Source of the DNA: Lichenicola sp964247725
Lineage (GTDB): Bacteria; Pseudomonadota; Alphaproteobacteria; Acetobacterales; Acetobacteraceae
Length of the DNA stretch: 34,500 bases
Assembly: GCA_964247725.1 (NCBI GenBank)
Contig: CAXTVM010000038.1
Coordinates: forward strand, 1-34,500
Direction of reading: 5' to 3'
Below, in pieces: positions 24,136-32,200 of the stretch. Position numbers and translations under genes: made by a program. The notes under the pieces were generated by a model. It was given only the letters and a program-made list of their open reading frames with translations, was not told the DNA's origin and made no database searches. Numbering within the stretch: position 1 is the first letter of the stretch; each line of letters starts with the position of its first letter.

Positions 24136-25164
24136 TTACATCTCGAGCCGGCGTCGCCGCGGCGGTCTGATCGTCGAGCGGACCACCATGAAGCGGTTCA
24201 GCATGTCGAACCAGAACGGCGCGCCCAGCATCACCGCGAACGCCGTCACCAGCCAGCCGGCCAGCATCTGCGCCACCCGCCCCGCATCGAAGCGGGCGAC
24301 GCCCCTCTCGGTCGTGCGGAGCCGCTGCGGCGGCGGGTCCCAGCCGGTTGGGAACTGGATCGCGTCGAGGTGGCGCTGCAGGGCGGCGAAGCCTGCATTG
24401 GCGAGGCCGACCGGGTTCTGACTTGGATCCGCGCGCCGCACCAGCAGCGCCGCCTGCGCGGCGGCGCCATCGCGCAACGCCTTGTCCTGCAACAAGGCGC
24501 GGGCGACGCTAAACGCGTCGATGTTCATCACGCCCGCGGCCACCAGGCCGATCAGGAACAGGATCGCCTGGGTGCGGCGCTTATACCGGCCCGACACCCG
24601 GTCCATGCAGGCGTCGAACCACGCTTCTAGGTGCTGCTGCACCGCGAGCAGGTCGTCGCTCGCAGTGTCGAGCGCGGTCAGCAGGGCTCGCCGGATGCGG
24701 CCGTCGGGCAGGTCGCGGGCGGTCGCCTGCAGGCTCTCGATCGACAGCACTGGCACCGCGGCCGTGGGCCCGCTCGGCACGCTACCGAGCGGGCCGCGCA
24801 CGGTGAGGTCGAGGAAGGCGCGCGCGAACGACGCCGCCGGGATGTAGGCGGGCAGGCTGCCGCGCGCTCGCACCGGCATGCGCAGCGCGATGGCGCCGGT
24901 CAGCCAGCTGTGCCGCGGGCGGAGGCGCTGCGGCGCATAGTCGCCGTCATAGAGCGAGAACACCAGCGGGTGGGCGTAGAGGGCCGCCACCGCGCCCTGG
25001 CCGGTGGGATCGTCGAGCAGCTCGCGCACGCCGTGCTCGAGGTCAGCGGCACGCGAGTTGAGCACGGTCTCGATCGCCTCGCGGACCGCCGAGCAGATCA
25101 GGCTGACGAACAGGAAGAGCAGCGACAGCCCGACGGCGATGTCGAGCACGATCGATCCGAACAT
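24136..25164 (-). CDS. Uncharacterised membrane protein
   Basis: The product is 342 residues from ATG 25164, which has GGAG seven bases upstream. A hydrophobic N-terminal helix (IVLDIAVGLSLLFLFVSLIC) is followed by AVREAIETVLNSRAADLEHG, a cytoplasmic helical region of ~180 residues, a second hydrophobic helix (AILFLIGLVAAGVMNIDAFS) and a third (LVTAFAVMLGAPFWFDMLN) near the C-terminus, which ends in basic residues. The pattern S-x-I-C-S-A-V-R-E with a late P-F-W-F-D-x-L-N recurs in hypothetical proteins of proteobacteria and cyanobacteria. I know no function. It is convergent with the DUF4440-like gene, with a 12-base gap. Confidence 0.75.
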   Translation of the reverse strand: MFGSIVLDIAVGLSLLFLFVSLICSAVREAIETVLNSRAADLEHGVRELLDDPTGQGAVAALYAHPLVFSLYDGDYAPQRLRPRHSWLTGAIALRMPVRARGSLPAYIPAASFARAFLDLTVRGPLGSVPSGPTAAVPVLSIESLQATARDLPDGRIRRALLTALDTASDDLLAVQQHLEAWFDACMDRVSGRYKRRTQAILFLIGLVAAGVMNIDAFSVARALLQDKALRDGAAAQAALLVRRADPSQNPVGLANAGFAALQRHLDAIQFPTGWDPPPQRLRTTERGVARFDAGRVAQMLAGWLVTAFAVMLGAPFWFDMLNRFMVVRSTIRPPRRRRLEM

Positions 25165-25297
25165 GATCCGCTCCAGCCCCGGGCGGTACGATCCTGGCTG
25201 GTCCATATCCCCGGCACAATGATGCGGCGACCGGCTGCGGCGCGTATGGTCGCAGGCTGCCGTACTCTTCAGGGCTGTCGCATCAGGGAGACAGTGT

Positions 25298-25486
25298 TGG
25301 AGAAGAAGGTCAGGGCCCTGCCCTGGACCCGTTGGGGCCGCAGGCCCGAACCCCGCTTCGTGAGGGTGGAACACGGTCGCGACTGTGCAGCGACAAACGG
25401 ATCGGGGTCTGCGGCGTCGTGCGCAAGCAGGCTCCGCGTGACGGCCCCAACGGGTCCCGGAGGCAGAGCTCCTGGCCTTCTTCCTG
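25298..25486. repeat. Palindromic intergenic repeat, copy C
   Basis: The left arm has AAGGTCAGGGCCCTGCCC, then TGGACCCGTTGGGGCCG (25324-25340). The right arm reads GGCCCCAACGGGTCCCGG (25443-25460) and GAGCTCCTGGCCTTCTT, the reverse complement with few changes. About 100 bases lie between the arms, longer than in copy A. The rest of 25165-25717 shows no gene; 25500-25690 is AT-richer and may hold the lysE promoter. Confidence 0.65.
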
Positions 25487-25717
25487 ATGCGATAGCCGTG
25501 CTCGCCCTTCCAAGTCATCTTGTTTCGGAAAGAAAATCTGCCTTAGTCTACCGACAGTGCAGACCGTCCCCACCCGCATCGTGTGGATCATCACCCCGGG
25601 CAGGGCGAGGGAGCTCGTGCGCTAAGGCCTTCGAGCTAACCGCTTCCCAAAGCCCCGCCGATCCGGCCGGCGCTTCTCTCCGCTCCCCGGCCGTTGGCTC
25701 CGAACAGGATCCGATCC

Positions 25718-26332
25718 GTGCCAGGACCCGTCCCACACCCCAGCTTCCCGCTCCTGCCGCTGTTGATCTTCGCCCTCAGCGCCTCGGCGACCCCCGGTCC
25801 CAACAACATCATGATGCTGACCGCCGCCGCCGCCCACGGCATGCGGCGCGCGCTCCCACAACTGGCCGGCGTCTCCGTCGGCTTCGGCGTGATGGTGGCG
25901 TTGGTCGCCTGCGGTCTTGGCCTGCCGTTGGCGCAGAGCCGGATCGTTCAGCGAGTGGCTCAGGTGGCCGGCGCGATCTGGATGGCTCGGCTCGCCTGGA
26001 AGATCGCAACCGCCCCCGTGGAGGGTGATATCCGGGCGGCTCCACCCCTGAGCTTCTGGAGTGCCTGCGCCTTCCAGTGGGTCAACCCGAAGGGCTGGAT
26101 CATGGCGATCGCCGCCGCGGCCACCTTCCTGCCGCCCGGCGGCAACGCGCTGGTGTTCGGCCCGCTGATCGGACTGGTGTTCACCCTGGTCAGCGTGCCG
26201 TGCGTCGGCGGTTGGGGGCTGATCGGCGCCCGCGGCGCTCACCTGCTCCGCCATCCGGTTCGATTGCGCGTCTTCAACGTGACGATGGCCCTCCTGCTGC
26301 TGGCGACGGTGGTCACCATGCTGGCTGAGTAG
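25718..26332 (+). CDS. LysE/RhtB-family amino-acid exporter
   Basis: The product is 204 residues from GTG 25718, preceded by AGGA at a good distance; a TTG at 25694 would add eight. The LysE signature is present: FALSASATPGPNNIMMLTAA in the first helix, then GVSVGF and a QWVNPKGWIMAIAA helix in the middle. About six membrane helices fit the hydrophobic pattern. Such transporters export amino acids or related small metabolites by proton exchange. Downstream lies transposase debris, so the gene is isolated; the substrate cannot be told. Confidence 0.88.
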   Translation: MPGPVPHPSFPLLPLLIFALSASATPGPNNIMMLTAAAAHGMRRALPQLAGVSVGFGVMVALVACGLGLPLAQSRIVQRVAQVAGAIWMARLAWKIATAPVEGDIRAAPPLSFWSACAFQWVNPKGWIMAIAAAATFLPPGGNALVFGPLIGLVFTLVSVPCVGGWGLIGARGAHLLRHPVRLRVFNVTMALLLLATVVTMLAE

Positions 26333-26394
26333 ACCCATGCAACTTCAGGAGTGTGCTCGTGACAGCCGTCACGGGTGCTCGCTGCGGTGTTCCT

Positions 26395-27275
26395 GCCAAG
26401 ACCGCCTGACGGAGCCGTTCGATCTGGCGGAGGCAGACGAGGGCGCGGCCGAGCGTGGCGAAGACCTGCCGGATGTCGGCCCTGCGCTCGCAACGGCTGG
26501 TGAAGCGGCACAGGCGATTCAGCCAGGATGAGTGCGCTCGACCACTTGGTGATGATGACCGGGGCGCTGGCGGCTCTTCACGCCGTGCCGGGCGATGCCG
26601 GGCGCGACGCTGCTTCCGGCAACGTCTGTGGTCATAGCCCATTGCGAAGCGATTCTCCGGAGGGGCAGGCTGCGAGGCAGACTGGAGGTCGGCGTGAAGC
26701 TTGTCCGGGCGGTGCCGCGGCAGACCACGCCTGCGGCTGCGCGCCAGTGGGACGGCGTCCGGCGTGGGTGCCAGCATCTGGCTGTCGTACTGGTTGGTCG
26801 GACCGATCGGCACGCCCAGGAGTGTCCTTGGCATCCACGACGATGTGGCGCTCGGCTCCTGGCTTGTCGCGATCGATCGGGTTCGGTCCGGTCGCAGATC
26901 AACGCGTGCGTTGATCCCCCTCGGCCGGGACGGACACGCTGTCCAGGCACGCCCGGCGCCAGTCGATCTGCCCTGCGGCCGGCTGGCGTTCCGGCAGCTC
27001 ATGCCCGAGCCGCGCCCCGTAGCCATTCCGCGTGCGGCGCACGCGGAACCTTTGGCTGCTTCGCCCATCTCGGCGGGCAGCATCTCCCAGGGCAGGCCGG
27101 ACCTCAGCACGAACAGGATGCCGGGCAGCGCCGCCCGGTCCGGCAGATGCGGTCGGCCGCCCTTCGGCTTGAGCGGCTCGGGTGGCAGCAGCGGCGCGAC
27201 TGCCGCCCGCAGTGCGTCAAGGCCGGTTTCGTCGGGCGTTCCTGACGGGAACCTGTCGAGTGGCGCAATGCACGG
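26395..27275 (-). pseudogene. IS5-type (IS427-like) transposase remnant, several frameshifts
   Basis: Reading down the reverse strand, transposase pieces appear in different frames. The first is APLDRFPSGTPDETGLDALR, then LKPKGGRPHLPDRAALPGIL and VLRSGLPWEMLPAEMG. Then come DWRRACLDSVSVPA, YDSQMLAPTPDAVPL, and RRRGLPRHRPDKLHAD. The last blocks are RRCRKQRRAR, SWLNRLCRFTSRCERRADI, and ALVCLRQIERL. Order and content match the DDE transposases of small IS5-group elements. At least three shifts and an apparent ~45-base insertion after DKLHAD disable it. I could not see convincing terminal inverted repeats, so the element is probably eroded at both ends. Confidence 0.8.
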
Positions 27276-27353
27276 TTACCGTCCGATTCATCGCATCTTA
27301 ACGCGACGGCGGTACCCTGGAGTCCCCGACAGGTCACCCAGGTTGGAGCTTAC

Positions 27354-28829
27354 ATGATGTTCGGCAGACGCAGAACGACCAAGGCGTCCGAGGCAACTGC
27401 GACACTTGCCGCGACTGCCAAGTCCCAGGCGATCATCGAGTTCAGCATGGACGGAACCATCCTGACTGCCAACCGGAACTTCCTCGATGCCATGGGCTAT
27501 ACGCTGCCTGAGATCGCCGGAAAGCATCACAGCATGTTCCTGACGGCGGCGGATCGCGAGAGCCCGGACTACAAGCTGTTCTGGGACAAGCTCAGGGACG
27601 GCCAGTTTCGAGCGGCACAGTTCAAGCGCATCGGCAAAGGCGGCCGGGAGGTCTGGATCGAGGCGTCCTACAATCCGGTGCTGGACGGTGAGGGCAAGTC
27701 GTTCAAGGTCGTCAAGTTCGCAACGGAGGTGACCCGGCACAAAGCGGAATATGCCGACCTCGTCGGTCAGGTCAAAGCCATTAACAAGAGTATGGCGGTG
27801 ATCGAGTTTGATCTGGATGGGATCATCCAGACCGCCAACGAGAAGTTCCTGGGGCTCATGGGATATTCCCTGGCCGAGGTCCAGGGCAAGCACCACAGCA
27901 TGTTCGTGGCTTCCGACGAGCGGGATACCGCGGTCTACAAGCAGTTCTGGGAGAAGTTCAAGCGCGGGGAGTTCGAGGCGGGGCGCTTCAAGCGTATCGA
28001 CAAGGGAGGTCGCCAGGTTTGGATCGAAGCCTCTTACAACCCTGTTTTGGATCTTAACGGACGGCCGTTCAAGGTGGTCAAGTACGCGACCGATATCACC
28101 GCCCAGGTGTCGCTTCAGGCGACCCTGACCAGGATCATCACCGAGATGGACACCTCCGCCTCCCTCTCGAAGACGCTTGCCCAGCATGCTGGCGAGACGT
28201 CCGGAGAGGCCTCCGTCAACATGCAGACGATGGCCGCCAGCACCGAGCAGCTTTCCGCCTCGGTGCGCGAGATCGCCGCGATGATGGTTCGGTCGAACGA
28301 CGCGACCGGCACGGCACGGGAACAGGCTACATCTGCGCAAAGCGCCACCTTGCGGTTGGCGGCGACGTCAGCCTCTTTGGGCGGGATCGTTGATCTGATC
28401 CGCGACATCGCAGCCCAGATCAACCTGCTGGCCCTCAACGCCACCATCGAGGCTGCTCGCGCGGGTGAGGCGGGCAGGGGCTTTGCGGTGGTTGCCAGCG
28501 AGGTGAAGAACCTTGCGAACCAGGCGCGCGCGGCTACGGATCGGATCACCGGCGAGATCGACCAGTTGCAGGAAGTCTCGGGTGATGTCGTCAGGGCGCT
28601 GGGCGAGATCGGGCAATCCATCACGGCCATCAGCGAATTCGTGACCGGAGCATCCGGGGCCGTCGAGGAACAGAGTGTCGTGACGCAGGAGATGTCCTCG
28701 CGCATGCAGACCACCGCGGCAGGTGTCGCGGCGATCAACGACAACATCAGCAACATCATGGAGGTCGCGTCGGACGTCTCGAAGTCGGTGCAGGAGACCA
28801 GGGAAGCCGCCCGCGCGCTTGCACGCTGA
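27354..28829 (+). CDS. Soluble PAS-PAS methyl-accepting chemotaxis transducer (BdlA/Aer2-like layout)
   Basis: A 491-residue protein; TGGAG lies seven bases before ATG 27354 (a second ATG follows at once). Two PAS domains, residues ~25-135 and ~145-255, are close tandem copies: each has F-x-M/L-D-G, a GKHHSMF block, and VWIEASYNPVLD. These are the PAS type found in heme- or FAD-binding redox receptors. Residues ~260-490 are an MCP domain with the tip AAQINLLALNATIEAARAGE. No membrane helix. It would join a cytoplasmic chemoreceptor array; ligand or cofactor (heme, FAD) is not decidable by eye. Its base composition is visibly less GC-rich than the neighbours, and it sits directly after transposase debris, so acquisition by transfer is possible. 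Confidence 0.9.
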   Translation: MMFGRRRTTKASEATATLAATAKSQAIIEFSMDGTILTANRNFLDAMGYTLPEIAGKHHSMFLTAADRESPDYKLFWDKLRDGQFRAAQFKRIGKGGREVWIEASYNPVLDGEGKSFKVVKFATEVTRHKAEYADLVGQVKAINKSMAVIEFDLDGIIQTANEKFLGLMGYSLAEVQGKHHSMFVASDERDTAVYKQFWEKFKRGEFEAGRFKRIDKGGRQVWIEASYNPVLDLNGRPFKVVKYATDITAQVSLQATLTRIITEMDTSASLSKTLAQHAGETSGEASVNMQTMAASTEQLSASVREIAAMMVRSNDATGTAREQATSAQSATLRLAATSASLGGIVDLIRDIAAQINLLALNATIEAARAGEAGRGFAVVASEVKNLANQARAATDRITGEIDQLQEVSGDVVRALGEIGQSITAISEFVTGASGAVEEQSVVTQEMSSRMQTTAAGVAAINDNISNIMEVASDVSKSVQETREAARALAR

Positions 28830-29463
28830 AGCCGGCGCCAAGCCTGCCAAGCTGCGCAGTGGATCGTCACGTCCTCCACACGCTTCAGCAAACCGACGAA
28901 AGCCTGATGCCGACCGACGTCGGCCCAGGCAGACCGTAACGAGAAAATCAGTGAGCGTGCGTTGTCGAAACCTTGACTCCGGGCCGCTAGAGAAACTGAG
29001 GTTGCGCGAGTTTGCCAGTTCTGATTGATGGTGCTGATCGAGTAGCGGGAACTGGATACCGGTACCGTCGTCGCTCGACCCGTATCGTCGTTTGGTCCAG
29101 CCTGTCAGGGAACCGGAAACTGGGTCGCGCAGGCCGATCGGCAGGAGGCCGGCGTTAGCCAAAACCTGGTCCGGTCGACCCCGGTCTGGCGGTAGCCGAC
29201 GTGAGGACCTGGATCGGCTTTGGCGCTAGCTGGTAAGCTCCGGCTCGAGCGCGATGTCTTGTCAAGGGCGGCAGTCCGCTGGCTCGGGAGATCGGCATGA
29301 CGCCGACGAGGGAGCGGACGTTCGCGAGGTGCTCCCGGTGTCTGCAATCCTGTCGCTGCGAACCTCATCATTTGCGGGAAGCTGCTGCTTCGGATTTACC
29401 CTCCGTTATCGCTCCCTTGCTAGAAATGGGAGCTCGACCGGACCAAGACCCGAGAGGCAGCCC
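28830..29463. other. 634-base gap without a recognisable gene
   Basis: No frame on either strand gives a credible protein. GCTCCC (29411-29416) and GGGAGC (29428-29433) form a 6-bp hairpin in the leader ~30 bases before the PAS protein. The gap may contain old mobile-element DNA and the promoter of the downstream gene. Confidence 0.5.
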
Positions 29464-31365
29464 ATGCTGAAGCTGATCCTGGACGGGCTTGAGGAACGTG
29501 GCAACGCGATGATGGTGGTCGCGTATCCGGCGGCTGGCGAGGATGCGATCGTCACGGTCGTCAACGGTCTGTTCGCGCGGATGGTCTGTCGTCCCGCCGA
29601 TACCCTGACCGGCTACCGGATCGGCGGCTTGCGGGGGCTGGCGGCGGTTGACGACTGGAACGCGTTGATCGGAGCTTTGCGCACCCGGACCCCGCTCGAC
29701 CTCGACATGAAGCTGACGATCGGCGGTCATGAGACCTGGTTCGGCTTTGGCCTCACCTTCAAGACCGAGCGAGACAGCGACGTCACCTACGCCATGATAC
29801 TCGGCCGCGACATTACGGAGGCGCGGCGCCGGACTGCACGTGAGGCGCAGTCGCAACGTTTCCTGGTCTCGATCTTCGCGCGGATCAACACGCCGGTCCT
29901 GCTGGTGCAGGAAAATGGTACGATCGTCATGTCGAACCCCACCTTCCATCGCATGATCGGCTATGCGGCGGATGAGGTGGCCGGCCGCAACGTGGCCGAG
30001 TTCACGCTGCCAGAGTGCTGCGAGGCCGTGCGGATGGCGCGTGCCGCAGTCCCGGTGGACGGCTCCTACGAGCTGGAGATCGTCATGCTCGCGAAGTCGG
30101 GCGCGCGGACTCCGGTGTGGCTGAGATCGTCGCTGCTGAACGATGCGCAGGACGGCGGCCTGCGCGTGACGACCCTGATTCCGTACATCGCGCCGCCGGG
30201 GTCATCCGGAGCGGGCGCCGAAACGATGCCGGCCGGACCGGATGCGGTCAAGCCGCGGCCGCGGTCGGTCGGTCAGGTTCAGGCGGTCAGTCTGGCGGCG
30301 CTGAGGGATGCGGTCGGCGAGGACTGGCCGCGGGTGTCATCGCGGGCTATGCTATTGGCCGAGCACATCATGCGGCGCCACCTCGATCCCGCCGACGTCG
30401 CCATCCGCGCCGACGACGACGGTTTCATCATCTGGTTCGACAGCGCCGACGAGCATCACAACAGTGCCGTGCTGACCGCCGCCACGCGCGAGATCCGTCT
30501 AAGGTTCCTGTGCGATTTCGGCGACGAGATGTCCCGCCGGATCTCGAGCGTGACCGTCGGCGACTCGCCATCCGCGGCAACGAGGGATGTCGCCGCTGCG
30601 CCGGAGTCGAAGATCGATCCTCTCGGGCGCCTCCGTCACGGTCGCGAGCACGTCATGCTGCTGCGAGACCTACGGGATGCACAGGTCGCGCAGGTTGACC
30701 CGGTGACCGATCGCGATGGCCGGAGCAAGCCTGTGGTCTTGGTGGATTTGCCGATCGGGATCCGATGCCGGTTGAGCGGCGTGGCGACGCCACCGGTCCA
30801 CGAGGTCGATCACGGCGTCGATCTCGACGTGGTACGGCTGGGTCTCGCGACGCGCGAGCTCGCCAGCCGGCTCGACGACAGCAAGGTTCTGGTGCCCATC
30901 TCCTGGCTGGCGCTCAGCAGTCCGGAGCGTCGATGGTCGATCGACGAGCATCTCGGCACGGTCGAGCACCGGCTGCGATCGCGGCTGGCGTTCGTGGTCT
31001 CCGGCGTGCCGCCGCTGCGGACGGATGCGAGGTGGCACAAGGTCGTCGATCCGCTCTGTCGGCAGTTCGGCGATGTCGGGTTGATGGTCGAACTCGCCAA
31101 GACCGGTCCGGAGCAGGAGCAGGAGACCAAGCTGCGCGAGTGGTCGATCGATCTCCTGGTGATCGATGCGACCGAGCAGGATGCGGCAGCGCACGAAGGC
31201 TATTTCGGCCTCATCACCCTGGCCCGACGTCGCGCCATCGACGTGCTGGTGCGCGTCGCCGCGGCCGCCGCGATCGCCGACTGGCGGGAGCTCGGCAGTA
31301 CCTTGTTCGCAGGTACGCCGGGCGCCGTCGGAAGGGGTGGGTTTCATCCAGACCCGAGACCATAG
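29464..31365 (+). CDS. PAS-domain signalling protein with degenerate EAL-like C-terminus
   Basis: The product is 633 residues from ATG 29464, with GAGAGG before it. A first PAS-like region covers ~20-120 (closing VTYAMILGRDITEARRR) and a second ~130-235 (VLLVQENGTIVMSNPTFHRM, GYAADEVAGRNV). After a Pro-rich linker, a block at ~275-375 (LRDAVGEDWPRVSSRAMLLA, DVAIRADDDGFIIWF) recurs in alphaproteobacterial hypotheticals. The last ~230 residues follow the order of an EAL barrel: LASRLDDSKVLVPISWLAL, then VGLMVELAKTG, then WSIDLLVID, then a final AIADWRELGSTLFAG. No E-A-L motif or catalytic acidic set is visible, so c-di-GMP hydrolysis is unlikely; binding or pure scaffolding is possible. No membrane helix. 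Confidence 0.7.
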   Translation: MLKLILDGLEERGNAMMVVAYPAAGEDAIVTVVNGLFARMVCRPADTLTGYRIGGLRGLAAVDDWNALIGALRTRTPLDLDMKLTIGGHETWFGFGLTFKTERDSDVTYAMILGRDITEARRRTAREAQSQRFLVSIFARINTPVLLVQENGTIVMSNPTFHRMIGYAADEVAGRNVAEFTLPECCEAVRMARAAVPVDGSYELEIVMLAKSGARTPVWLRSSLLNDAQDGGLRVTTLIPYIAPPGSSGAGAETMPAGPDAVKPRPRSVGQVQAVSLAALRDAVGEDWPRVSSRAMLLAEHIMRRHLDPADVAIRADDDGFIIWFDSADEHHNSAVLTAATREIRLRFLCDFGDEMSRRISSVTVGDSPSAATRDVAAAPESKIDPLGRLRHGREHVMLLRDLRDAQVAQVDPVTDRDGRSKPVVLVDLPIGIRCRLSGVATPPVHEVDHGVDLDVVRLGLATRELASRLDDSKVLVPISWLALSSPERRWSIDEHLGTVEHRLRSRLAFVVSGVPPLRTDARWHKVVDPLCRQFGDVGLMVELAKTGPEQEQETKLREWSIDLLVIDATEQDAAAHEGYFGLITLARRRAIDVLVRVAAAAAIADWRELGSTLFAGTPGAVGRGGFHPDPRP

Positions 31366-31894
31366 AGAGGATCGGGAGGCGGAACGCGGCCCAGAGGCGG
31401 CAGGATCGACGCCCGCTCGCTGCAAGATGCGGCTGGCCGATGAGTGTCCGCCCCGACCATGGGGCTCCCGAAGCGCAGGCAGGCTCTTCCAGGTCCATAG
31501 GCGCCATCGCGCCACGCCGGGTCGCCTCGACTTGCGCCCGCGACGGACGCATCGAACGGGTTCCTGTCGTAGACATCGGGAGGCTCGACGAAGACCCGCT
31601 TCATGATTGCCAGGGCGATGGCGGCTCCCGCCCTTCATCGGTCCCGATTGATCGGCGGCCGACCAATCAGGCGACTGCAAGCGCGGGTCTCTCGATTGGC
31701 ATCGCTCCCGTGACGATCGTCCCGAATCTTTGTGGAAGTCGGCGGTCGGTGGCGTATCGCTGACGTCCCACAGCGGTGCCTTCCGATGCCGAAAATCGGC
31801 GTGACGTTTGTGGGCAGACTGCACCGCCTGTGCATCCGTCCGCCATCGGCGTCATGAAAGCGGTCTGGAGCCGCTGGCCTTGTACCGCGGCGTG
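31366..31894. other. 529-base gap without a supported gene
   Basis: A reverse-strand frame from ATG 31604 starts plausibly (MKRVFVEPPDVYDRNPFDAS) but soon loses normal composition and has no ribosome site that I can see. Another reverse frame near 31800 holds RKAPLWDVSDT in otherwise poor sequence. The stretch looks like worn-out coding DNA. Confidence 0.4.
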
Positions 31895-32200
31895 CTATCG
31901 CAGCAGCGCGACAACGACCAGCCCCATAGCGACCAGCCCGTAGAGGCCGAGCAGGGCGATGCGCCACTCGCGCGGGGCGGCGTCCAGGACCGGGCGGAGC
32001 AGGCGGCCGGCGGTGCGCACCAGTAGGATGGCGACGAGAGCGGCGAGCACCAGCAGGACCGTGCGTGGCCGGCCCGGGGTCAGGCTGAGGTAGGCGAGGG
32101 CGGGGAGGCTGAAGCCGCAGCCCGCCATCAGGCCGAGGGCGGCGGCCGAGGCGGCCTGGCGGCGAAGGGGTGGCGGCGGGCGCGGCCCGGCGCCGATCAC
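31895..32200 (-). CDS. Small membrane protein coupled to cobT
   Basis: The product is 101 residues from GTG 32200, which overlaps the cobT stop (GTGA). Three hydrophobic segments are clear: AASAAALGLMAGCGFSLPAL, then TVLLVLAALVAILLV, and IALLGLYGLVAMGLVVVALL at the C-terminus. The N-terminus is Pro/Arg-rich. I do not recognise the family. Coupling to cobT suggests a link to cobalamin metabolism or simply shared transcription. Confidence 0.65.
   Translation of the reverse strand: MIGAGPRPPPPLRRQAASAAALGLMAGCGFSLPALAYLSLTPGRPRTVLLVLAALVAILLVRTAGRLLRPVLDAAPREWRIALLGLYGLVAMGLVVVALLR

Noticed and set aside
26333..27353. Terminal inverted repeats of the IS5-type element
   Set aside because: No convincing matching ends were found on either side; the element is reported as a transposase remnant only.
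28368..29162. 264-codon reverse frame across the MCP 3' end
   Set aside because: Mostly antisense to the MCP domain; the part outside it matches nothing I recognise.
31344..31604. 86-codon reverse frame with a sensible first 20 residues
   Set aside because: Overlaps the end of the PAS protein, then loses protein-like composition; no ribosome site seen.
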